Shown: positions 1 through 13,375, numbered from the stretch's first letter. The stretch is DNA of 64,000 bases from Castor canadensis (GCF_047511655.1 NC_133397.1:19555501-19619500); one strand, 5' to 3'. The notes: generated by a model not told the origin, from the sequence alone. Numbers and translations are program-made.

Positions 1-321
1 TGTTGGGTTGGGGTAGAGTAAATCCTCATCTGTCAATTTAGCGAGAATATTGATGTTTTTAGATGTAAAGATTATTTTTATAAGGAAAGCAAACACAGCC
101 TCTGTGGTGTGGTAATCACATGGAGAACCAAATACTTGGCCCTTCAAATTCCCCAGTCTTCATTTCAGGCTGGCTAGGAAGGGAGAGTACCCATATTCCC
201 AGAAATGTTATATCTATCGGCAGTGACAAATTTGGCAGCGTATGAAGGGCTCATCTGCACTTACTTTAGTAGTGATCAGAAAATGGGCAATTGCTTCCCC
301 AACATGAAAAAAATCACCCTA
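1..321. other. Single-copy flank of the first L1
   Basis: No gene or repeat is recognised here. The last 16 bases, about 306-321 (gaaaaaaatcaccct plus one a), match 2786-2800 beyond the L1 3' tail and are read as the left target-site duplication. An open frame that starts in this flank at 291 and runs into the L1 is fortuitous: its first roughly ten residues are host DNA, not L1 protein. Confidence 0.7.
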
Positions 322-2218
322 CTCTAAGAAAACTAGGAATAGAAGGAAAGTACCTCAACATTATAAAAGCTATATGTGACAAACCTACAGCCAGCATTAT
401 ACTTAATGGAGAAAAACTGAAACCATTCCCTCTAAAATCAGGAACCAGACAAGGATGCTCACTATCTCCACTCCTATTCAACATAGTACTGGAATTCCTA
501 GCCAGAGCAATTAGGCAAGGAGAAGGAATAAAAGGAATACAAATAGGTAAAGAAACTGTCAAAATATCCCTATTTGCAGACAAAATGATCCTGTACCTTA
601 AAGACCAAAAAAACTCTACTCAGAAGCTTCTAGACATCATCAATAGCTATAGCAAGGTAGCAGGATATAAAATCAACATAGAAAAATCATTAGCATTTCT
701 ATACACTAACAATGAGCAAACTGAAAAAGAATGTATGAAAACAATTCCATTTACAATAACCTCAAAAAAAATCAAATACCTAGGTGTAAACCTAACAAAA
801 GATGTGAAAGACCTCTACAAGGAAAACTATACACTTCTGAAGAAAGAGATTGAGGAAGACTATAGAAAGTGGAGAGATCTCCCAGGCTCATGGATTGGTA
901 GAATCAACATAGTAAAAATGTCTATACTCCCAAAACTAATGTACCTGTGTAATGCAATTCCCATCAAAATTCCAATGACATTCATTAAAGAGATTGAAAA
1001 ATCTATGGTGAAATTTATATGGAAACACAAGAGGCCACGAATAGCCAAGGCAATACTCAGTCAAAAGAACAATGCTGGAGGTATCACAATACCTGACTTC
1101 AAACTATATTACAAAGCAATAACAATAAAAACAGCATGTTACTGGCACAAAAACAGACATGAAGACCAGTGGAACAGAATAGAGGACCCAGATATGAAGC
1201 CACACAACTATAAGCAACTTATCTTTGACAAAGGAGCTAAAAATATACGATGGAGAAATACCAGCCTCTTCAACAAAAACTGTTGGGAAAACTGGTTAGC
1301 AGTCCGCAAAAAACTGAAACTAGATCCATGCATATCACCCTATACCAAGATTAACTCAAAATGGATCAAGGATCTTAATATCAGACCCCAAACTCTTAAG
1401 TTGATACAAGAAAGAGTAGGAAATACTCTAGAGTTAGTAGGTATAGGTAAGAACTTTCTCAACGAAACCCCAGCAGCACAGCAACTAAGAGATAGCATAG
1501 ATAAACGGGACCTAATAAAACTAAAAAGCTTCTGTTCATCAAAAGAAATGGTCTCTAAACTGAAGAGAACACCCACAGAGTGGGAGAAAATATTTGCCAG
1601 CTACACATCAAAGGACTGATAACCAGAATATATAGGGAACTTAAAAAACTAAATTCTCCCAAAACTAATGAACCAATAAAGAAATGGGCAAGTGAACTAA
1701 GCAGAACTTTCTCAAAAGAAGAAATTCAGATGGCCAAAAAACACATGAAAAAATGCTCACCATCTCTAGCAATAAAGGAAATGCAAATTAAAACCACACT
1801 AAGATTCCACCTCACCCCTGTTAGAATAGCCATCATTAGCAACATCACCAACAACAGGTGTTGGCAAGGATGCTGGGAAAAAGGAACCCTCTTACACTGC
1901 TGGTGGGAATGTAAACTAGTACAACCACTCTGGAAAAAAATTTGGAGGCTACTTAAAAAGCTGGACATCGATCTACCATTTGATCCAGCAATACCACTCT
2001 TGGGGATATACCCAAAAGACTGTGACACAGGTTACTCCAGAGGCACCTGCACACCCATGTTTATTGCGGCACTATTCACAATAGCCAAATTATGGAAACA
2101 GCGAAGATGCCCCAGCACTGACGAATGGATTAAGAAAATGTGGTATCTATACACAATGGAATTTTATGCAGCCATGAAGAAGAACAAAATGGTATCATTC
2201 TCTGGTAAATGGATGTAA
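322..2218 (+). pseudogene. L1 ORF2 fragment: reverse transcriptase and C-terminal domain
   Basis: This encodes about 630 residues of L1 ORF2, the endonuclease/reverse-transcriptase protein that copies L1 RNA at the nicked genomic target. Visible parts, in order: the RT palm segment [18 protein letters not shown] (about 465-515), the RT active-site box at 573-584, the C-terminal region with the [16 protein letters not shown] stretch (about 1010-1060), and a cysteine motif of spacing C-x3-C-x7-H-x4-C (about 1860-1915). The active-site box reads FADK where L1 normally has FADD, so one of the metal-binding aspartates is lysine and catalysis should fail. The frame is broken once, near 1608-1612, where four bases present in the 7.8 kb copy (tcagacaaagg) are missing (tcaaagg). 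This creates a TGA at 1617-1619, and the protein continues in another frame to 2218. The endonuclease domain is absent through truncation. Confidence 0.93.
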
Positions 2219-2785
2219 TTGGAGAACATCATTCTGAGTGAGGTTAGACTGGCCCAAAAGACCAAAAATTGTATGTTCTTCCTCATATGTGGACATTAGA
2301 TCAAGGGCAAACACAACAATGGGATTGGACTTTGAGCACATGATAAAAGCCAGAGCACACAAGGGAGTGGTGAGGATAGGTAAGACACCTAAAAAATTAG
2401 CTAGCATTTGTTGTCCTTAACGCAGAGAAACTAAAGCAGATACCTTAAAAGCAACTGAGGCCAATAGGAAAAGGGGACCAGGAACTAGAGAAAAGGTTAG
2501 ATCAAAAAGAATTAACCTAGAAGGTAACACACATGCACAGGAAATTAATGTGAGTCATCTCCCTGTATAGCTATCCTTATCTCAACTAGCAAAAACCCTT
2601 GTTCCTTCCTGTTATTGCTTATACTCTCTCTACAACAAAATTAGAAATAAGGGCAAAATAGTTTCTGCTGGGTATTGGGGGGGAGAGGGTTGGGGTGGAG
2701 TGGATGGTAAGGGAGGGGGTGGGGGCAGGGGGGAGAAATGACCCAAGCCTTGTATGCACATATGAATAATAAAATAATAAAAAAA
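2219..2785 (+). other. L1 lineage A 3' UTR with G-rich polypurine tract
   Basis: Non-coding 3' tail of L1-1. The order of landmarks is a gagaaaaggttag segment (about 2487), the stretch ctatccttatctcaactagc (about 2571-2590), tatactctctctacaac, a G-rich block at 2671-2733, and the terminal tgcacatatgaataataaaa run. The G block holds two clusters of at least four G tracts with short loops, a pattern able to form G-quadruplexes. G-rich 3' UTR tracts are a known feature of mammalian L1s; their exact function is unsettled. Confidence 0.85.
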
Positions 2786-2800
2786 GAAAAAATCACCCTA

Positions 2801-5800
2801 GAATTGAACAATTGATTGATAAAAATGAGATGAGCCTACCATAGATGGGAACTCTGGGAGATGGTTCATGTTCAGAGAAAAGAGTCCAAGCGTGGTCAGG
2901 AAAGGCAAGCAGGCTGGTACTCTGAAGGACACCGAGTAGAGTCTGGTGCTACAAACACAGGGAGCATGGCCCATGCAAAGTTCTTATTTTTCCCTTCGCT
3001 TAAAAGACTGGGATCACATTGCTTATCTCAGAAGTCCACTGGTCTACAAATCCATCCCCAAATCCTCAATTTTATTTGTTTCTTTAACACTCAAGAGAAA
3101 CTACTATTGGTTTGGGAGGAAAAAGAAAAATGGTTCTTTCAAACTATTTTATTCCGCTCCACTGAGAAATTGGATCTCTGAAAATATTTCAATCAGATTT
3201 TTTCCTCTGTGACCCTTCACCCCTAACAACAAAGTCTAGGAGCTGTGAGTAATATGTCTGCCAAACAAGCTAAATAAAACTTTTAATAAAATCAGGAAAG
3301 ACTGATCTCTTGGTAAAGCAAGTAGAAAAGGAAATGTATATGTTCTACAGTGGTTTTAAAGAGTTTTTGAAGATGTTTGCCTTCTGCAGATGCAAACCAC
3401 ACTGTGAGTGACTCCACTCAGTCTTCCATTTGATAGACCAGTTGATCTATCATCTACTTTGGCTCCATACAAACTTGGCTAGGCCACCTTGCTAACCCAA
3501 GCTCTAAAAATGCAAAGGCCTGTTGACAATACTATTTTTCCCTTGTTTATTATTATGTGTTGACATCCGGACAGATTCTCGGGCAGGTCCTGAAGTCTTC
3601 AGATTTTCACAATATTACAATTTCAGCAGGCTGAATGTTAAAAAATGGAAATTGGACAGACTGTTATCAACTTTAATCGACCATTAGAGCATCGGAGCCT
3701 GAAGGCACAGTATTTAACGGTTGGAATGGGGTGGTCAAGTAAAATGCTGTCTCTTTCATTTGGAATCTGGGAATAAAGCCAACCCAGATAAAAAGGAAAA
3801 AAAAGCCATTACTCTGACAGCTGTGGCAGAGCACAAGGATCAGTGTTACAAAGGAGGCCAAGATGCAAATATCACAGTACACTTGGGTAAGGTTTGTCTA
3901 CTGAATTCTGGTTTGCAGATTTTTGTACATACTGAAGATAAATAAACCAAAGAATAAGATACTGAACTACCAGGATGAAGTCTATTATCTAATATCAAAA
4001 CTGGATCCTGGGCCATCATGCTGCATGGCCAGACTTGGCCTCAATATGTCGTCACCTTTCTGTGTAGCAATCACTGTCTTCTCAGAGAAGCAAATAATTT
4101 GCTGTCTTTGTTAGGTTCCTCTGCTTCAGCCCCTGGGCATGGTACACTATGAATGTTTTAGAGAATGCTTCTGGAATTAAGGTTTTAATTACAACCAACA
4201 TCAGTGAGCTTTCACCTGTTAGCAGCCATCTTGTTAAAACCACCTATGGAAGAAAAGTTGTTTTTGGAAGTTCAGACTCCTTCTCCTTCATGCCTCTGTT
4301 AGCCATGTCACAGATTCCTCCCTGACATCATTTACTCTACTAATGTGGTTTGGCACATTATAAACTTTCAGAATGTTGAACTGAGCACAGTTTTTTTTTC
4401 TTTTAAACAAAATATATTGTTTATGTAAAGAGTCTAATGGCCCATAGCAATCCAATTTACATGTAAAGTACAAGATTCATATTGAATCAGTTTTATTACC
4501 TCACATATGAGAGATATTGAGCAGTGGTAAGTATATTGTATTTGTATCAGAAAAATACAAGGTCAGATTTATTGGGCTTGTGCTTAATAATATTAGAATC
4601 GATTATCCCAATGAGAAGTGAGACATCTGCTCACTGTGGAAGGAAAGATTATTTCCACCACACCACTGATGTCCGATGAACCCTTTCCCTCTTCACTCAA
4701 TGAAATATCCATAGTTAAAGGGTTAGTAAGGCTTCCCAAAGCAATAACATTAACTCTCTACCAGCTGCAAGGAAATATTGTATGATATCATTTAAAATTT
4801 ATTAAATGCATTTGGTTTGCTGGGCATAATACCAAAGCCATAAAACATAAGATGTTTTATCACTGGTTGTTTTGTATGCTAATTATGTTGCTTTATTTGA
4901 CCTCTCAAAAACTGGATTTAGTCTTTCCCATATTCTTCAATATGGGAAACTTCAAATATACTTTTCTTTGTATTTTTTTCTTCCTATAAACTCCAATCAT
5001 TAGATGATCTCCTTGCAAAATAATTTACTCTTACTATAAACTCTCTAAAATATATTGGGAGCAAGCTGATCTTTTTTTATTAATTAATAAATAATATGTA
5101 AATACTATTGACAAAGAAAATCTAACCCTTTGGAATGTTTCTAATGAACTCATTTTCATGATGCCCCCTTTCCTTTTACCCCCACAAATTTTCATTTAAT
5201 ATGATTAAGAAACCCAATTTATATCACTTAAATCAGATAGGAACAGCATAGTCTTAACAAAAAATTAAAGAACAGGACAATGCTACAGTGGCTTCACAAT
5301 GATTTGAAATGGGACTAATGCAAAAGTAAATTTGCTTATAACATCAGGCTGAATTTTTCATTACATTTTTGGCTATGAGATTTTTACTTCATGAGTTTTC
5401 ACTTCTAAACTTATTTTTATCTTTTCAAGGTGAAAAAGAGCTTTCTTTCCCACCCTATCTTTCTTCTTGAAGTAAAAGGTGTTCCTTCAGATGGTGTGAT
5501 TTTTTTCTTTTGGATTTAGTTAAGGATGCACACACTTTCCATGACCTTCCACCCTCTAGACACGCAGGCAAAATCCAAACAAAACATTTCAAGTAAACAA
5601 AACTAAACGGAAAAGCTAAAACCTCTCAAGGAAAGGCAAACATATTAGTGAAGGCCAGTCCACAATATGATTATTGCCTATGTCTTAAAGATAAATCAAC
5701 CATACTCACTTTAGAGAGAAAATGTGCATGTGCTGTAAGAATTGTGTGTGTGTGTGTGTGTGTGTGCATACATGCACACACATATGTGGATTAGTTATAA

Positions 5801-7843
5801 AAGCACTATGCTTCTTAATGCTGATTGTGCTGGTCCTGTTGTCTCCCTTCAACAAAAAAAGAATCCTTAGTCAAAATACTGAACTTACATTACAAACACT
5901 TCCTACAAAAACAGTCTTCCAAACTTTCTCCCTGAAGATCCCAAACCCAGACTTAAAATCCAATCTTTGTCAGCATGAGTGCTCAGCAGGTAGTAAAGGA
6001 GTTGAAGCAGCTGAACCTCTGCCCAAAAGTAAATGAACCAACTGGGTGGGTCATAGCTGCATGATCACTGATCTCCAAAAATCACCAAAATGCATCCACC
6101 GAACAAAGAAACTCAGGTGCTTCTTCCTCTTCAGATACTAGCATCCCAAATGGGAGGAAAACACACATTGAATCAGCAAATAGACTTAAAGAGGCTCTCT
6201 TCATGTCTTGACAACAACTTTTTTTTCTAATCTGTTATAGTTTTTACTCTTTATGTGTTTGATCCAGTCTCTTCCATTTACCACATCCTTCATTAGGCAA
6301 GCATCCATGGCATCTCACTCATCAGAATTCTAAACAGCCCAAGAATTGGTATCCCTTGGTAACTGCTCTTTATGGATCACCACTAATGTGATCCATTAGC
6401 ACACATGGGCTATTTTGTAGAGAGGCCAAGATGTAGGGAATATATATCACTTCCCACAGAATTCATAAACTCCTCAGGAAGGTAAGTTTTATACATGAAG
6501 TAATTAGTAAGCAACACAAGGTTGGTATATGTGATTAAAGCATCAAAATGTGAGGCCCTTAAGGTTCAGAGAAACAAATATTCCAGTATACCCACTATAC
6601 TCTACTACCAAGGCAGAAAAGTAGATTAATGCATTCTTCAAATATTTTTAGTGGTGAATGGGATAACAGGAGTTCCCCTTTCCTTGCCCTATGCAGAAAG
6701 TCAAGAAATCATATCATGTTGGCACCATATTGTGAATCAAAAGAAAAACATCAAAACAGCTAACCATTTTATTTGAACCCAAATGTCTTTGGTTTCTACC
6801 ATGCTTGCTTTGTTAATTCAGAGTATGTTTTTCAAAGACAGAATGTCATGCATGTGGCAAAGAATATTATTCTATTTCAGCCTTTTAAATGTGCCTGACA
6901 AGCCCATGTCAACTGTGAGGAGAAACTGTTTAAAAGAAAAACCTTCCAGAGTACCTCTCCTATCTTACAATAGTCCACATTCTCTACTTTCCTATTCCTT
7001 TGATGACAATCTTGATTGCCACACTCTATTGAGTTCCTTGGATTAGCCTTTTCATTCCTTTAGAGCATAACTTTTTGTTATTACTTAAGTGCTCCATACA
7101 GGGAGAGACCCTCTACCTCCTTGCTCCATCTGATCCTAGTCAAAACACAGCCATACAAAACACAACAGTGAAGATTAAAGCCCAAGGATCATTGTACCAA
7201 AGGTATGACTAAAAAACACAATGTCTGCCATGTGCCCAGGATTCCTTGGTACTAGAGGATATTTTTGGTGCCAGAGCAGTATTGTAAAATAGCTCTTTAC
7301 CTAAATACTCTATAGCCCCCATTGGTCAGTGAGTGCTTCAAAGTATGGCAAAAGGACTTCCTTATCTCTTCATTCAAGCACAATGCCTAGAATAAGCGCA
7401 TACAAGTAATTGCTTAATTAATTAATTAATCCATGCTCTAAGATTAATTAACTCCCCCAAACAAAACTTCCATTTATTCAGTGGTCTCAACTAGAGTTGA
7501 GAAGAAAAGCAATCTAATTTAATTAATTCACTCTAATGCATAAATTATTAAAAATACATCAGTTTGAAGTAGGACTTGGCAATGGTATTTTTAAAAATTT
7601 CCCCAGGAGGTTTTCATGAGCAGGCTGTCTTGAGAACTACGGGCATAGGAAGCCCTCTGGGCTCTGGTTGGCCCCAGCTTCTTCTGCAGCTCCTGCTATC
7701 ATCCACTCTGTGCACACTTGCCTCTGGCTGTACTACAGTTGGGGCCCTTCCCAAACACACCTGGATTTGTCAAGTCCACATCTTTCTCATCATACTTGCA
7801 GAAACTTGAAAACAAGGACAATGTCAGTTACTGTCTCCTCAAC
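2801..7843. other. Single-copy intergenic or intronic DNA, no gene seen
   Basis: About 5 kb of AT-rich sequence with no recognisable coding exon, structural RNA or young transposon. All open frames are short (110 codons or fewer), overlap on both strands and resemble no protein I know. Apart from a (TG)n tract at 5741-5768 and a short (TTAA)n run near 7413-7432, I see no repeat. Old, diverged repeats could be missed by eye. Confidence 0.6.
5741..5768. repeat. (TG)n microsatellite
   Basis: An uninterrupted TG dinucleotide tract of about 13 units, followed by a degraded gcatacatgcacacacatatg segment that extends the alternating purine-pyrimidine pattern. It is an ordinary mammalian microsatellite and probably length-polymorphic. 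Confidence 0.95.
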
Positions 7844-7856
7844 ATCTTCCCATCAC

Positions 7857-8765
7857 AGAAAAAGTGGTTAAATGCCTGCAGAAAACTAAAACTAGATCCC
7901 TGCCTGTACTAGTGTCAACTCAAAGTGGATTAAGGACCTTAATATCAGACCTAAAACCTTGCAGTTAGTACACAAAAGAGCAGGGAATACTCTGGAAGCA
8001 ATAGGTATAAGTAAGAACTTCCTCAGTAGAACTCCAGCAGCCCAACAACTAAGAAAAAGGATGGACAAATGGGACTACATGCACAACAAAAGAAATGGTC
8101 TCTAAATTTGAAAGGCCACCAAAGAGTAGTAGAAAATATTTGCTAGCTGTACATCAGACAAAGGACTGATAACCAGAATACACAGGGAGCTCAAAAATCT
8201 AAACTCCCCAAAAATTAATGAACCAATAAAGAAGTGGGCGTCTGAACTAAACAGAACTTTTTCAAAGGAAGAAGTCCAAATGGTTAAAAAACACATGAAA
8301 AAATGCTCACCATCCCTGGCCATAAAGGAAATGTAAATCACAACCACATTAAGATTCCACCTCACTCCTGTTAGAATAGCTAGCATCAATAACACCACCA
8401 ACAACAAATATTGGCAAGAATGTGGAGAAAAAGGAACCCTCACACACTGCTGGTGGGAATGTAAGCCAGTACAACCACTATGGAGAACAATATGGAGGCT
8501 TCTTAAAAATTAAACATAGATCTACCATATGATCCAGCAATACCTCTCCTAGGGAATGCAACTCAGGTTATTCCAACGACACTTGCACACCCATGTTTAT
8601 TGCATAGAATGCTATGGAAAAAGCCAAGATGCCCCACTACAGACAAATGGATTAAGAAAATGTGGTATTTATGCACAATGGAAATTTACTTAGCCACAAA
8701 GAAGAATGAAATTTTGTCATTCACAAGTAAAAGGGTGGAACTGGAGAACATCATCTTAAGTGAAG
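7857..8765 (+). pseudogene. L1 ORF2 C-terminal remnant (L1-2)
   Basis: Diverged C-terminal third of L1 ORF2. It can be followed by homology to L1-1: the [11 protein letters not shown]-type segment near 7920-7950, the PAAQQLR segment near 8030-8050, the region before the cysteine motif near 8280-8440, and KMWYLCTMEIYLATKKNE near 8655-8715. The reading frame is broken repeatedly, for example by the gap at 8080-8100 where the KLKSFC region is missing and by a TAA at 8334-8336 (ggaaatgtaaatc). There is no RT or endonuclease domain, so no activity is possible. Confidence 0.88.
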
Positions 8766-9271
8766 TTATCCAGGCTCAAAAGGCCAAAAATTGCATGTTC
8801 TCCCTTATATGCACAGATTATAGACCTAAAACAAATGCTGTAATATTATTGGACATGGATGACACATTAAGAGGAGAATGCACACAGGAGGAATAGGAAA
8901 GGGAAAGAAACCTAAAACTTGAATGTGGTTGATTTGCTCACTGTACAAGACTGAATACAGTAATCTTAAACTGGCAGAAGCCACTGTGGGAAGGGGACCA
9001 GGAAGTAGTGAAAAGGTTTGGCAGAGATGAACCAATGTGGGTTGCCATACACAGTGCATGGAAGCAATGCTATTCTCTGTATAGCTATCTTTACACTCTG
9101 TCTTTCTTATTACCTCTTTTGTTTACTCTTCAACAAAACTGGAGAACAAGAGGGTAGAACAGGTTCTACCTGGAAGTGGGGTGGATAGAAGGAGGGGGAG
9201 GTGGCCCAAATAATGTATACACATGTAAATAAATATAAAATTAATAAAAATAAAAGAAAGGGAAAAAAAAG
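7857..9271 (+). mobile_element. 5'-truncated L1 LINE, lineage A (L1-2)
   Basis: This L1 copy starts in the C-terminal part of ORF2 (the LKLDPC region, matching L1-1 from about 1300) and ends in an A-rich tail near 9271. Probable 13-bp target-site duplications with two mismatches lie at 7844-7856 (atcttcccatcac) and 9272-9284 (atattcccattac). The 3' UTR (about 8770-9250) follows the lineage A order but is more diverged than L1-1, with a shorter G-rich block (gtggggtggatagaaggagggggagg, about 9175-9200). Many stops and indels in the ORF2 part point to an older insertion. Confidence 0.93.
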
Positions 9272-9284
9272 ATATTCCCATTAC

Positions 9285-12200
9285 TATTATTTGCCTGCTG
9301 AATCTATTTCTCCTTCGACATGGATGTCAGAAGTTATGTTTCATCTTGAATAAGAATTAAATTGCTGAAGTAAAATACCACTTCTCCATAAGAAAACTAA
9401 ATCAAAAGATGCTCTATAAAAGATGGGACTGTTCATGGAGCTAAATGCGAAGGAAATATAAGGGTTAAGTTCTTCAAGAGTCAACTATGGTACCCATCAC
9501 AGTGGCAGCTAGATTGTGTTGGTATTGGTATTTGATATTGGTTTTCTTCATCTTCAGGGTAAAACCCATTGTTAACTACAGAAAAAGATTTATTGTAGTT
9601 GCCAGATCTATGAAAGGAGGTCATAATTCCTGATACTTCCTCTCATTGTTTCCTCATCCTTTGGCATTAAATATCCACACATTATAGAAGTAGGTACCGA
9701 TGGTGGAGCTTAGGATTTCCTTCTCATGGATTCAAACCCATCTCATCCTGCTGAATTTCTTTGGCAGGTCTCAGTGACCAAACAATGAAATCAGGGAAGT
9801 TTTCAAGGGCATAAAGATGGATGTTTATCATGAAATCATCATAATTGTATTCTCTGATGATGGATCTGATATGTATTTCTCATGAAAAATTTAGAGCTTG
9901 TTCATCTAAGATGATCTGAAACGTCCCCTCAGCTTGTCATCCACATATGTGCTTTTTTCTGAGAAATTCTGATGTAGCAGAGGGGACAAGGTAGTGGGAC
10001 TTATCAGGATTAATTAATACACAGGAGGAAAGAGATACATGTGCATCATAAATATTTTATTCATTCATGTGACTCTGCAATTCTGTCTTTGCCACTTAGG
10101 AAATAGTCCTAGATATGAGACTTGAAACTTCCTAGTAATGAAAACAGGGTGCAAAGATTCTTACAAACAGGACTGTTACTAGGGAGACTCAAAGAGAGAC
10201 CGAAAGGATGTTAGTCAAGGGATACCAATCCCAGGAAGATAAGAAAAACACACCAGCGCTGCATGTCCGAGGCTGAGTCTGATTCTCTGTAGACACATAC
10301 TGTGGAGGAACCGGAGAAAGCCTTTCAGATGAGGAACAGCCCTCAGAGAAGGAGAGTGTCAAGTTGGCATCCCCAAAACTTTCTTTTACGTGAGTTTCTC
10401 ATTTGGCCTTTGAAGATGTCTTTGGCTTTTCTCCTCAACACTTGCCCTGCTATTTTCCACACACTATCCCCAGCCCTCCACCATATTTGACCTCCTTTTC
10501 CCTTCTGCCTGTCTGGCATCCTTAGAAATCAGGTTCCAGTTCATCTCCATGACATCTACCATGGCATTTCTTGTCCAGCATTGTCTACATCATTGGTAAT
10601 CAGAAGCTTCTATCTGAGTGGGGTTGATTTCAAAAGGCAAGTGTCAACCATCTAGAGTAACTAAAAGGGAACTTTATGCTATACTCACATCTCTCAAAGG
10701 ATATGGGAAGTTTTCCAAATACGTGATGTACAGAAATACACAATTTGCCAATTTCCTTGGCATCTCAAAGACGCTCCAGCAGCATGTTCTTCAATCTTTC
10801 CCTAAAAGATCTGCTTCTTCCACATTCAGTCCATGAGCCTTGTTTTCTTCCTTTATTGCAGGGGAGAGATTGGGGTAGCAACCGTGTGCTTCTCTTTGGA
10901 GTTCTGGAAGAATAGCAATGTCTGTGAATATACAGAGCGTGTGAATTTATATCCCATCACACACTTACAACACACTCTTTTGTTTGAGATAGTTTTTCCT
11001 GTGTATTGATCCTCCTTTTCAAATAAATTATGGATTCTATAATGAATGAACTATGTTTTATTAGCCTTTGTTCTTTAGTGCAATGTAAGTTTTCAATCAT
11101 AGTTTGTGAAATAAATGAAAAAGTTAAAATAAAAGTTATGGATTAAACCTTATGTTTTATTAATTCCTTCAGCAAATACCACACACTATATACTCATTTG
11201 CAATTTTCTGCTGATGACAAAATAAAAAGCCAATCCATCTGAGTGAAGGGTGGGAGGCCCTGATCACAGAAGAGTCTCTGGTGTTCTCTGCCCTGCTTCC
11301 CTCACTCCTCTGGATTTCCATTCACTCCCAGCCAGTGTGCTGATGCAAGGTCATGGAATTTATGACAATGCACATCACTTCCTACAACCTTTTCACCTGA
11401 GACCAAAAGTCCAAAATAATGTTTTTCAGCTGATGAATTTCTAAACACTAGGAATATCATCAACTTTCAGAAACACATAACAGCAAGGGTCTCAGGGGTT
11501 GTTTAGTCCACTCTCAGACACAATCAAGAATTCCCTCCCCAGGTGCCTCCAATGAGAACTGATGAATGCTTATTACCCATAAAACATCTCAAAATTCTGC
11601 TGCACAACTCCACATAGAAAGTATTCCCTTGGGATCAACAAAATTGTTCACCATGACATTTCTGTCCACCACTCATGCTTCTGGAGTTACACAGAACTTT
11701 AAGTACTTCATGTGAGCCATTCATTTATTTAAAAATAATTCTTAACTGCCTGGTGACTCTTTTTTCTCCTTGGCTAAACATCTTTTCACCAACTCTTCAG
11801 TGTGTATCATTCAAAAATCTTCTAATGTCAAGAATTGGGAAAGCCTGAGATTTGTCCTGATTGAAAGATAAAAAGCTAACTTTCCACAGTTTCATAGATG
11901 CTGGCCAAACACACGAGACTCCTGAGTCAGAAATGAAGGACTTTATTGCCCATGATGCAGAACAAAGTGTGCATTTCATGTGTACATCAGTTCCACCTTC
12001 TCTCCAAGTCCCTTGAGGGGCAAGGTAAAAGTAGGCTAAGGTGAGTTCAGGTCATGGCTGAGGAAACCTGAGCTAGGGAAACCCTCAATATCTAAAAGAA
12101 ATGCTAGAAAGCTTATCCAACATATTCCCACAAGGAAACATCATCTTTATTATCATAGCTAGGAAATAAATCTGCCTCCTTTCCCAGAGTAATGCCCTAT

Positions 12201-13375
12201 TTGTGTCTTCCAAAACTATTTTAGCACATGACACCCTTTACAAGTAGTCAGTAACAAAGATATCACTGTCCCTTGTTCAGAAGGCAGGCACAAATGCAGG
12301 AGAATGGTCTCCTAACAAACATCCCCTTGAATTCCTTAAGTCCTTCCCATACACTCAAATTGGACAATGCACTGTTGCACCTCTCTACATGGCTTGACTA
12401 GGGTATGTATAGTAGATCTGTCATCCCTCCAAGGTCTGAATACAATTTTAACAAAGCAGTAAAAGATCACATTGCTGTTTTAGAGATGCAGAATTTCAGA
12501 GGGACTGGAAAACTTTCATTAGCATTGCATTACTTTGGATCTGGAAAGTACTGTTTTAGGAATGGCATGACTTCACAACAGCTGTATTGGCCTAGGGAGA
12601 AGGGCTCAAAGGAAGGAAGAGAGACAAGGGCTCAGCCTAACCCTTAATCTTTCACCCCTATTGAGCTTTCAGTCAACCAAGCCTCTAGGCTTCTTGACCC
12701 AGTGATTTAGCCTTTTCTCCTTCTGACATGGACTTGCACAATTGTTTATATAGATTTCAAGTGGATCATATATACTTACTTCTCCCCTAAAATGTATTCA
12801 TCCTCTCAGATATGACCTGTCCTTTCAGTTCCTTATAATCTGTATGGTCCCTGGGTTTCTTTTATAACATGATCCCTACACTCCCAAGAACTGAAAGATT
12901 TGTCCCACAGTTGTCTTTTCTTTTTTCCTTACCAATAACATCATGAAAGACCCTTGTCTCAGTCACAGAATCTGAAGGTTGTCATCCGAGCAGTATGACC
13001 ATAAAGACAGATGCATATGTACATGTATCAATTAGTAGCCACAGGCCACAGACACACTTAGGAATGTGTCCACACAGGACAGAGTCACACAACATGCACT
13101 CTTCTCCCAACACGCACCCATATACAAAGCATTAGGCTCAAAACACACAGGTGGCAGAGAAAATTGTCTGTGTTATGTGCTACCTGGTTGGAGCTGAGAA
13201 CGCTTTATGGGCCTGGAAGAGAGAAAAGGGTCATATTGTGACATAGGAGAAGAACAACTTTTCAAGTCACAGTATGGCTATCCAGACCAGAGCCATGGAG
13301 AAGAAAGGCTGTCAGAATGAGAGCAGGGACATTTGTAGAGACTTCAAATGAATTTGCTATCTTAGTGCCACAAAA
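9285..13375. other. Single-copy DNA, no gene or clear repeat seen
   Basis: Four kilobases without a recognisable gene, RNA or young transposon. Short open frames near 10.3, 10.6 and 12.4 kb (60-80 codons) show no familiar motif and have no splice-site context I can support. A stretch around 11.0-11.15 kb is AT-rich and might hold a decayed LINE end, but I cannot assign it. Confidence 0.55.

Larger units (their letters stand above)
322..2785 (+). mobile_element. 5'-truncated L1 LINE, lineage A (L1-1)
   Basis: This LINE-1 copy begins inside the reverse-transcriptase part of ORF2 and runs through the ORF2 C-terminus and 3' UTR to an A-rich tail ending near 2785. A probable target-site duplication (gaaaaaatcaccct, about 306-320 and 2786-2799, the first copy with one extra A) brackets it. 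That is the signature of target-primed reverse transcription with 5' truncation. The 3' UTR (2219-2760) contains a polypurine region with two runs of G tracts (2677-2695 and 2711-2732). Four other copies in the window share this 3' UTR: 7.8, 19.1, 29.2 and 49.0 kb. The short list of coding lesions suggests a fairly recent insertion. Confidence 0.96.

Noticed and set aside
6372-6396. 9-bp inverted repeat atggatcac/gtgatccat with 7-base spacer
   Set aside because: Arms this short occur often by chance. No terminator, tRNA or transposon context.
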